Shown here: positions 1 to 7,172 of the stretch, in pieces
How positions within the stretch are numbered: the first letter of the stretch is position 1
Layout of the letters: the number at the start of each line of letters is the position of its first letter
NCBI GenBank assembly: GCA_024233975.1
Contig: JACKOX010000006.1
Span: 62,001-126,000, forward strand
DNA length: 64,000 bases
Source of the DNA: Rhodanobacteraceae bacterium
GTDB lineage: Bacteria; Pseudomonadota; Gammaproteobacteria; Xanthomonadales; Xanthomonadaceae
Direction: 5' to 3'
Notes under the pieces: generated by a model
The model's input: only the letters and a program-made list of their open reading frames with translations
Databases searched by the model: none
Told to the model about the DNA's origin: nothing
Made by a program: the position numbers and the translations under genes

Positions 1-28
1 AAAGGCGGGCACCCGTCGCGGAAAGCCC

Positions 29-868
29 TCAGGCGGCGGCCGCCAGCCGGCCTGGCGTCGGCGCCGGTCGCTGGCGCGCGGGCAGTCGCGACAGGCATTC
101 GATGCCCGCGCCGGCATGCAGCAGCTCCAGGCTGCCATCCGGACGTTCGGCGAGTGCGGTCAGGCTTTCCACCCAGTCGCCGTCGTTGGCGTAGATCAGG
201 CCATCAACCAGTCGCAGCTCGGCGCGGTGGATATGGCCGCAGATGATGCCGTCAAGGCCACGTCGCCGTACCGCATCGATGCCGGCATCCGCGAAGCGGG
301 CGATGTAGCGTTCCGCGGCGCCACTCTGCCGTTTCACGAAGTCGGCCAACGACCAGTAACGCATGCCCAGCCGCGCGCGCAGCTGGTTGGCCATGCGATT
401 GCCGGCAAGGATGCGATCGTAGAGGCGGTCACCCAGCCACTCCTGCCAGCCACCCATGCGCGTCACCGCGTCGAATTCGTCGCCATGCGTCACCAGCAGT
501 CGACGACCATCGGCGGTTTCGTGGATGACACGACGACGGATCTGCATCTGCGGCAGGCCAAGACCAACGAAGCGGCGGATCGGACGGTCATGGTTGCCGG
601 GGATATAGGTCAGCTCCACGCCACCACGCGCCAGTTCATGCAGGCACTCAACCAGGCGACTGGCGCCGGAATCCCACACTGCGCGACGGCTGGACATCCA
701 CCACAGGTCGACAATGTCGCCGACCAGGAACAGCTGCCGGTGCGGAATCCGCGCCAGCATGTCGGCCAGCTCGCTGGCGTGGCAATGACCCGAGCCCAGA
801 TGCACGTCGCTGATGAACAGCGAGCGGCAACCGCGCTCCACGCCTTCGATGCGCGCAACCGCGCTCAT
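29..868 (-). CDS. LpxH-like UDP-2,3-diacylglucosamine diphosphatase family metallophosphoesterase
   Basis: The 279-residue protein carries the full calcineurin-like metallophosphoesterase set: FISDVHLGS near residue 18, GDIVDLWW near 50, GNHDRPIRR near 90, THGDEFD near 125 and GHIHRAEL near 210. These supply the Asp, Asn and His ligands of a two-metal site. The family removes UMP from UDP-2,3-diacylglucosamine in lipid A synthesis or acts on related lipid diphosphates. The start overlaps the stop of the upstream acyltransferase by 4 bases (ATGA), so the two are probably translationally coupled. Family is certain; LpxH itself versus an LpxH-like paralogue cannot be decided. The coupling to an OlsF-like acyltransferase favours a membrane-lipid role. 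Confidence 0.85.
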   Translation of the reverse strand: MSAVARIEGVERGCRSLFISDVHLGSGHCHASELADMLARIPHRQLFLVGDIVDLWWMSSRRAVWDSGASRLVECLHELARGGVELTYIPGNHDRPIRRFVGLGLPQMQIRRRVIHETADGRRLLVTHGDEFDAVTRMGGWQEWLGDRLYDRILAGNRMANQLRARLGMRYWSLADFVKRQSGAAERYIARFADAGIDAVRRRGLDGIICGHIHRAELRLVDGLIYANDGDWVESLTALAERPDGSLELLHAGAGIECLSRLPARQRPAPTPGRLAAAA

Positions 869-2589
869 GCCACTGCTCCCGGCAGCGCATCATTCGCCTC
901 GGGCAGGTAGCGCCGGCGCTTGTTCGGCCGCATGCGCTCAAGATCCAGCAGGATCAGGCCATCGATGCTGTCGGCGAAGTCGGCATCCACACCAAAGGCG
1001 AGGAAACGTACGCCACCCGGTTCACACAGCTCGGTGTACTGCCTGTACAAGGTCGGAACGCGGGCGCCCAGCGCTTTCAGGTTGTCCTGCAGCAGGCGGA
1101 AGGACTCGCCGGCATCCAGCTCACCAAACCCCGGAGGTGCGGCATGGAAACGGAATGGGCTGCGGGCTTCGACGCCGAAGCCATCCTCATCGCCAAAGTA
1201 GCGGCTGTAGTAAGCCACCAGCTGCTCGCGCGCTGCCAGCGGCAGCGCGGCGCTGATTGACACCGGTCCGAACAGATAGCGCAGCTCCGGATGCTTCGCC
1301 AGATAGGCGCCGATGCCATACCAGAGATAGTCGAGACTGCGCGAACCCCAGTACTTCGGCGCGACAAAGCTGCGGCCCAGCTCCATGCCCTGCGCCAGCA
1401 GGCCCTGCAGCGCCGGCGTGAAGTGGAACAGACTGGCACTGTACAGGCCCTCGTATCCGCGCTCGGCAAGGATCGGCGCGCACCGCGCCACGCGATAGGC
1501 ACCGGCGATCTCCAGCGCGCGCTGGTCCCACAGCACGATGTGGTCATACCAAGCATCAAAGCGATCGAGATCAAGGCGCTTGCCACTGCCCTCGCCCACC
1601 GCACGAAAACTGACTTCGCGCAGGCGACCGATCTCCTGCAGCAGCGCAGAGTCGTGGCGCAGGCGACCGCAGAGGATGCGCTTGCCGTCAGCGGTCTCGC
1701 CGATCAGCTCCAGCGTCGACAAGTCCGCCAACAGTGCAGCGCGATCACGCGCATGCGCAATCGGCGTCACCGCACCAGCCCTGGCTTCACTGCGTCGCCC
1801 AATTGCCGCCAGCGCCCGGCGCACGCGCTGCATCACAGCGCGATCGGTATCGGGCGTGTCGTCGAGTCGCTGCGGCAGGCCGACGCGCAGGTTCAGGCGC
1901 GCCCCACGACGAACAAACATCTCGCGCGCCAGCAACGCCGTCGCCAGCGGCTTGTAGATCGCCGACGCACCATAGAACAACGCGCTGTTGCGACCTTCGA
2001 TGCGCACCGGCAGCACCGGCGCAGCGGTGCGCTTGGCGAAGCGAAGAAAGCCGCGGCGCCACTGTCCATCGCGCACGCCACGCAGGCCCAGGCGCGACAC
2101 TTCGCCCGCCGGGAAGACGATCACCGCCTGCTCGGCATTCAGCGCGTCTTCCACGGCCTGGATGCTGCGCGCGTCCGGGCGACCGCCAAGGATGCGAAGC
2201 GGCAGCAGCAGTTCGCCCAGCGGCTCCAGCGCCGCGAGGAAATCATTGGCGAGGATCTTCACGTCACGCCGCACGCTGCCGACGAAATGCAGCAGTGCCA
2301 GCGCATCCAACGCACCCATCGGATGATTGGCGACAATGATGCAGCGACCACTTTGCGGAACCCGCTCGCGCTCGACCTGATCGACGGCGTAGCGGCAACC
2401 GAGGTATTCCAGCGCCGCATCGACGAAAGCCATGCCCGGCAGGTGGCCATGTTCAGCGAGGAAGGCGTTGATCTCCGGTAGCCGCGACAGCTTTTCCACG
2501 CCGCGAATCAGTGGCCGGGTAACCGGCTGGACCGCCGGACGGAAGGCCGCAGGAAAACGGGAAGCCAGGGTCTGTTCGAGGTTGATCAT
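865..2589 (-). CDS. two-domain acyltransferase: PlsC-type plus OlsB-type (OlsF-like)
   Basis: The N-terminal third has a lysophospholipid acyltransferase fold with the HX4D motif (NHPMGALD) and the later FPAGEVSR block. The C-terminal part matches the hemolysin/OlsB N-acyltransferase family, with LREVSFRAVGEG, a D-R-F-D-x-x-Y-D-H stretch and ELGRSFVAPKYWG. This two-domain order is that of OlsF, a bifunctional enzyme that makes ornithine lipids by N- then O-acylation; the family (COG3176 plus PlsC) is also annotated as hemolysin-like. I chose the ATG at 2589 (MINLEQTL) because the open frame upstream of it looks non-coding; no strong ribosome site is visible. It overlaps the downstream phosphoesterase by 4 bases. 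The ornithine-lipid role is inference. Confidence 0.75.
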   Translation of the reverse strand: MINLEQTLASRFPAAFRPAVQPVTRPLIRGVEKLSRLPEINAFLAEHGHLPGMAFVDAALEYLGCRYAVDQVERERVPQSGRCIIVANHPMGALDALALLHFVGSVRRDVKILANDFLAALEPLGELLLPLRILGGRPDARSIQAVEDALNAEQAVIVFPAGEVSRLGLRGVRDGQWRRGFLRFAKRTAAPVLPVRIEGRNSALFYGASAIYKPLATALLAREMFVRRGARLNLRVGLPQRLDDTPDTDRAVMQRVRRALAAIGRRSEARAGAVTPIAHARDRAALLADLSTLELIGETADGKRILCGRLRHDSALLQEIGRLREVSFRAVGEGSGKRLDLDRFDAWYDHIVLWDQRALEIAGAYRVARCAPILAERGYEGLYSASLFHFTPALQGLLAQGMELGRSFVAPKYWGSRSLDYLWYGIGAYLAKHPELRYLFGPVSISAALPLAAREQLVAYYSRYFGDEDGFGVEARSPFRFHAAPPGFGELDAGESFRLLQDNLKALGARVPTLYRQYTELCEPGGVRFLAFGVDADFADSIDGLILLDLERMRPNKRRRYLPEANDALPGAVA

Positions 2590-2765
2590 CGGACGGCACC
2601 GCGCGGGGTCTTGCCGCATCACGTTACGCAGCGAGGCCTTCACGACGATGACCACGGCGCGACAGCGCAGTGACAGCGATATGGCGGTCCGGTTACGCAC
2701 TGCCCGGCCACCGGCTGAACGGGAAGCCAGCGCGGGGCGCCTGAATGATGCAAACTGCCGCGCAC

Positions 2766-2818
2766 GCCGGTATCATGGCCGGCTCGAAACATCCTTCCAT
2801 CCGAATTAAAGGATATTT
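2766..2818 (+). promoter_or_regulatory. structured leader of metK that pairs with the Shine-Dalgarno region
   Basis: Two inverted repeats precede metK: GCCGG (2766-2770) with CCGGC (2779-2783), and AAAcATCCTT (2787-2796) with AAGGATaTTT (2809-2818). The second stem has nine pairs and one mismatch and takes in the purine-rich AAAGGA, the best ribosome-binding candidate for the ATG at 2826. Folding would hide the site. No known SAM riboswitch consensus is recognisable, so a regulatory function is only a suggestion. Confidence 0.35.
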
Positions 2819-2825
2819 GCCAGCG

Positions 2826-4037
2826 ATGAGCAGCTTCCTGTTTACCTCCGAGTCCGTTTCCGAAGGCCATCCGGACAAGGTCGCCGACCAGATTTCCGAT
2901 GCCGTGCTCGACGCCATCCTCGCGCAGGATCCGCGCGCCCGCGTCGCCTGCGAGACCATGGTCAAGACCGGCGTCGCCATCGTCGCCGGCGAAGTCACCA
3001 CCAGCGCCTGGGTCGACATCGAGGAACTGACTCGCAAGGTCATCCTCGACATCGGCTATGACAGCAGCGAGGTCGGTTTTGACGGCGCCACTTGCGGCGT
3101 GCTCAACCTGATCGGCAAGCAGTCACCGGACATCAACCGCGGCGTCGACCGCAAGGATCCGGAAAAGCAGGGCGCTGGCGACCAGGGCCTGATGTTCGGC
3201 TACGCCACCCGCGAGACCGAGAGCTTCATGCCGGCGGCCATCCACCTGTCGCATCGCCTGGTCGAACAGCAGGCCAAGGTGCGCAAGAAAAAGAACTCGC
3301 CGCTGCCGTGGCTGCGCCCGGACGCCAAGTCGCAGGTCACCCTGCGCTACGAGAACGGCAAGGCCGTCGCCATTGACGCCGTGGTGCTGTCCACGCAGCA
3401 CGATGCCGGCATCAAGCAGAAGGACCTGGTCGAGGCCGTGCACGAGCACATCCTGAAGCCGGTGCTGCCGTCCAAGTGGCTGCACAAGGGCACCAAGTAC
3501 CACATCAACCCGACCGGCAAGTTCGTCATCGGCGGCCCGGTGGGCGACTGCGGCCTGACCGGCCGCAAGATCATCGTCGACACCTACGGCGGCTGGGCCC
3601 GTCACGGTGGTGGTGCGTTCTCCGGCAAGGATCCGTCCAAGGTGGATCGTTCGGCCGCCTACGCCGCGCGCTACGTCGCCAAGAACGTCGTCGCCGCCGG
3701 CCTGGCCGACCGTTGCGAAGTGCAGCTGAGCTACGCCATCGGCGTGGCCGAGCCGACCTCGATTTCGGTGACCACCTTCGGCACCGGCAAGATCAGCGAC
3801 GCGCAGATCGAGAAGCTGATCCGCGGCCACTTCGACCTGCGCCCGTACGGCATCCTGAAGATGCTCGACCTGGTGCACCCGATCTACCAGGACAGCGCGG
3901 CCTACGGCCACTTCGGCCGCAAGCCCGGCACGGTGACCTACACCGACGCCAAGGGCGACAAGCAGACCGCCACCAGCTTCACCTGGGAGCAGACCGACCG
4001 CGCCGAAGAGCTGCGCAAGGCCGCGAAGCTGAAGTAA
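2826..4037 (+). CDS. metK: S-adenosylmethionine synthetase
   Basis: This 403-residue cytoplasmic enzyme makes S-adenosylmethionine from methionine and ATP, releasing phosphate and diphosphate. The N-terminus (SESVSEGHPDKVADQISDAV) holds the ATP-binding His and Asp. DQGLMFGYA and the glycine-rich GGGAFSGKDPSKVDRS loop are typical, and the length is normal for the family. The ATG at 2826 is chosen because conserved family sequence begins there; the frame is open further upstream but unlike MetK. Together with ahcY and metF downstream it supplies most of the activated-methyl cycle, although about 11 kb of unrelated genes separate it from ahcY. Confidence 0.98.
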   Translation: MSSFLFTSESVSEGHPDKVADQISDAVLDAILAQDPRARVACETMVKTGVAIVAGEVTTSAWVDIEELTRKVILDIGYDSSEVGFDGATCGVLNLIGKQSPDINRGVDRKDPEKQGAGDQGLMFGYATRETESFMPAAIHLSHRLVEQQAKVRKKKNSPLPWLRPDAKSQVTLRYENGKAVAIDAVVLSTQHDAGIKQKDLVEAVHEHILKPVLPSKWLHKGTKYHINPTGKFVIGGPVGDCGLTGRKIIVDTYGGWARHGGGAFSGKDPSKVDRSAAYAARYVAKNVVAAGLADRCEVQLSYAIGVAEPTSISVTTFGTGKISDAQIEKLIRGHFDLRPYGILKMLDLVHPIYQDSAAYGHFGRKPGTVTYTDAKGDKQTATSFTWEQTDRAEELRKAAKLK

Positions 4038-4059
4038 GCGGCGACACTTCCTGCAACAT

Positions 4060-4089
4060 GCAAACGGGCCGCATATGCGGCCCGTTTGC
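4060..4089 (+). terminator. hairpin terminator after metK
   Basis: A perfect 30-base palindrome with 15-base arms lies 22 bases after the metK stop. It is GC-rich with an AAAC/GTTT end. No long T-run follows, so termination may be weak or bidirectional; the convergent gene ends at 4146. Confidence 0.55.
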
Positions 4090-4145
4090 ACTTGGCGTTG
4101 TTCTAAAGGTCTTGGGCTACCGCGCGCAAACCCGTACTGCCAGAC

Positions 4146-7037
4146 TCAGCGCCTGTCTGCTTCGTGCTGCCGACGCTCTTGCTTGCGCGCCATCTCGGCA
4201 TTCGCCTCGATCTCGCTTGAGTACAGCCAGAGCTTGTACTCGGACGCATCGCCAACACGATACTTGACCAGCACGACCTGCCCCGCAACGAGGTCAGCCA
4301 GCCGCTTGACGCCGCCGACGGAGGCCCTGTCGATACGACGATCAGTCACCGACACATGCTGGGGAGCAATCGACAGCGCCTTGCCACCGACGAGTTGCAG
4401 CGACGTCAGCCCCGACCTTCCATCGACACTCACAACCGTACCCACAGCGAAGACCGGAGTGGCTCGAACCGCCTTCGGCGCGGCCTCGGCCGACGTGATG
4501 TCACCCGCGAACAACGTTGCCGCCAGCAACGCCAGGCCAAGTGCACCACCGGAACGCCGACGCAAGCCGAACCAGGCAGCAAAGGCCACCAGCAAGGCGA
4601 GCAGGCCACGCGCTGGTTGATCGCTAGCCGGAATCACCTGCGGCGCTGGAATCGCCGCGGGAGCCGAAGCACTGTTGATGATCGTCACCGGCAACGTCGC
4701 CGAGCCCAGTGCAGCCCCACCCTGCACATTGCTCAGAATCACGGTGAATGCCTCATCCGGTTCATCGATGCCGTCGTTGGCGATTGGAATGTTGAAAGTC
4801 TTGATGCCTGATTCGCCGTCAGCCCACATCAGGCTGCCCAGAACCGCCGTGAAATCGGCTGGTGACACGGCGCTGCCATCCGAGGTGCCAAAGTCCACCT
4901 GCACGGCGCCGTCGCTGCCGCCGCTGCGCTGCACGGAAACCGTCAGCACGCCGGCGCTTTCGGTCACCGAAGCGCTGGCGTCCACGAAGGCGAGCGTGCC
5001 CGCCACCTCATCGTCCAGGATCGTCGCCGTCGCCATGACCGGCGTGCCGAGCGCCGCACCACCCATCGGATTGGACAGCGATACGGTGAAGGTTTCGTCG
5101 GCCTCCACCAGCCCGTCATCCAGGATCGGCACATTGAAGCTCGCGCTGGTCTGGCCATCCGCGAAACTCAATGTCCCTGCGCTGGCCGAATAGTCGGCAC
5201 CCGCTGTGGCGCTGCCGTTGGTGGTGGCATAGTCCACGCTCACCGCGCCATCGCTGCCGTTGATGCGGTCTACCGTGACGGTCAACGTCCCTGCCGACTC
5301 GGCAACGCTGTAGGTCGCGCTGTCCAGCTGGACCGTCCCAGCCTCCACGTCGGTGATGGTGACCACCACCTGCGCTGGCGTACCAAGGCGGAGATTGGCG
5401 GATGGGTTGCTCAGATCCACCTGGAAGTTCTCGTCGCCTTCGAGCAAAGCATCGTCGAGAATCGGCACGCTGAAGCTGGCGGAGGCTTGGCCATCCGCGA
5501 AATTCAGGGTGCCCGCGGTCGCCGTGTAGTCCGCACCGGCGGTGGCACCGGCATCGGAGGTGGCGTAGTCGACGCTGGCGGCTCCGAAGGTGTCCGAGCG
5601 GGTGACCGTCACCAGGATGCTGGCGCCGTCTTCCGCCACACTTAGCGTCGCTGCATCGAACTGCACCGCGCTGTCGGCGCGCTCTACCGCACCGATGTCG
5701 ACACGCCCATCCGAAACGCGCGGCGCACCGCGCTGATCCACGCTGGGCGGCGCAACGAAGGCCGGATCGCCTGCATTGATCAGCGGACTGGCGAGACCGC
5801 CTGGCATGTGGGTGAAGGTGGTACCCCCGTTGTCCTGCAAGGGGCCCAACTGCGGATCGGTGTTGAAGACGTTACCGCCGCTGTCGGTGACGTTCGCGCC
5901 CGCCACGTCGCGAATCAGCGAATAGGTCGCATCGAAAGTGCCGCCGCCACCGAGATCGCTGCCGCTGCCGGCAGCCAGGTTGTTGGCGATCACGGTGTTC
6001 TCGACCACCAGGGTGTCGGCGTTCAAATCCATCCCGGCTCCGGACGCCGTGCCCGCCGTGTTGTCGGCAATCGTGCTGTGCCGGAGCGCACCGTTGTACA
6101 GGTTGTACAGCACAATGCCGCCACCCGCACCGCTGGCGGTGTTACCCGATACGGTGGTGTTCTCGATCACCATGCCGTGGTCCGGACTGTAGAAATAGAC
6201 GCCACCACCACTAGCAGCCGTGTTGCCGCTGATCGTGCTGCGTTCCACGGTCACCACACCAGAGTCCGGGCTGTACAGGTATACGCCGCCACCCAGGTTG
6301 CCCGCCGAATTTCCGACAATCGTCGAATCGCGGGTGATCAAATCGTCATCCGGATCATAGAAATAGATACCGCCACCCTTGTCGGCAGCCGTGTTGCCGG
6401 AAACAACGGTGTTTTCGATCAACAACGGACCACCGGTATCCTCAATGTAAATGCCGCCGCCGTCGTCGCCTGAAACGTTACCGCTGAGTACACTATTGCG
6501 AATGGTCAGGTTCATGTTGAACCCGTCCGCCCACAGGCCGGCGCCGTCGCCGGTGGAAGCATTCCCGCTGATCGCGACGCCATCCAGCGTCAGATTCTCA
6601 TCGAAGTCGATGATGCCGGCGCCAATGTTGGCGCTGCCGTTGGTGATGGTCAGGCCGGACATTGTCACGTCCAGAACCGAGGATCCGTTGTACAGGTAGA
6701 ACACCCGTGAACTGTTGTTGCCGCTGACGCTGAGATCAGCCGCGCCAGGCCCCTGGATGTCCACCGAGTCGGTAATGCTCAGCTGTCCGGTCGTCAGCAT
6801 GATGGTGCCGGTCAAGCCTGCCTGGAAATCGATGACGTCCGCGCCAGCGGCGCCGTTGGCGTCTTCGATGGCCTGACGGAGACTACCGGCACCGGCATCG
6901 TTGAGATTGGTGACAGTGAACGTCGCAGCTTGGGCAGCCGGCAACAGGCCGGAACCGAGGGACAGCGCCACCGCGCCCATGCTGAGATTTCGGTAGACGA
7001 ACTCGGTCGTGAGGCCACCCGTTTCAGAACCTGCCAT
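4146..7037 (-). CDS. secreted beta-helix / Calx-beta surface protein with C-terminal anchor and extra domain
   Basis: An exported protein of 963 residues. A GAGGGGAAG ribosome site sits just before the ATG at 7037, followed by a signal-like segment ending near AAQAA. Then come a TVTNLNDAGAGSLRQAI block and a right-handed beta-helix with many 'SGNTA' turns (about residues 100-370), a choice-of-anchor Q-like end (LINAGDPAF, QRGAPR, DIGAVE), and three Calx-beta repeats (about 460-790). A hydrophobic helix followed by LRRR (about residue 830) resembles an IPTL/PEP-type sorting tail. Unusually the frame does not stop there. A second hydrophobic segment ending SAEAAP and about 110 soluble residues follow. 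Likely role: cell-surface adhesion or matrix. Nothing enzymatic is seen. Confidence 0.75.
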   Translation of the reverse strand: MAGSETGGLTTEFVYRNLSMGAVALSLGSGLLPAAQAATFTVTNLNDAGAGSLRQAIEDANGAAGADVIDFQAGLTGTIMLTTGQLSITDSVDIQGPGAADLSVSGNNSSRVFYLYNGSSVLDVTMSGLTITNGSANIGAGIIDFDENLTLDGVAISGNASTGDGAGLWADGFNMNLTIRNSVLSGNVSGDDGGGIYIEDTGGPLLIENTVVSGNTAADKGGGIYFYDPDDDLITRDSTIVGNSAGNLGGGVYLYSPDSGVVTVERSTISGNTAASGGGVYFYSPDHGMVIENTTVSGNTASGAGGGIVLYNLYNGALRHSTIADNTAGTASGAGMDLNADTLVVENTVIANNLAAGSGSDLGGGGTFDATYSLIRDVAGANVTDSGGNVFNTDPQLGPLQDNGGTTFTHMPGGLASPLINAGDPAFVAPPSVDQRGAPRVSDGRVDIGAVERADSAVQFDAATLSVAEDGASILVTVTRSDTFGAASVDYATSDAGATAGADYTATAGTLNFADGQASASFSVPILDDALLEGDENFQVDLSNPSANLRLGTPAQVVVTITDVEAGTVQLDSATYSVAESAGTLTVTVDRINGSDGAVSVDYATTNGSATAGADYSASAGTLSFADGQTSASFNVPILDDGLVEADETFTVSLSNPMGGAALGTPVMATATILDDEVAGTLAFVDASASVTESAGVLTVSVQRSGGSDGAVQVDFGTSDGSAVSPADFTAVLGSLMWADGESGIKTFNIPIANDGIDEPDEAFTVILSNVQGGAALGSATLPVTIINSASAPAAIPAPQVIPASDQPARGLLALLVAFAAWFGLRRRSGGALGLALLAATLFAGDITSAEAAPKAVRATPVFAVGTVVSVDGRSGLTSLQLVGGKALSIAPQHVSVTDRRIDRASVGGVKRLADLVAGQVVLVKYRVGDASEYKLWLYSSEIEANAEMARKQERRQHEADRR

Positions 7038-7172
7038 GCGACTTCCCCTCAAGCGATGGTGATGATGTGGGAAAGTATGTTCCCGCGCACCAAACCAGTC
7101 CAGTCACTCCCTGTCGCCAGTCATCCGGGGAATCGGCTATGGTCGCCATAACCTCCATTGTTGTCTGCCGTC

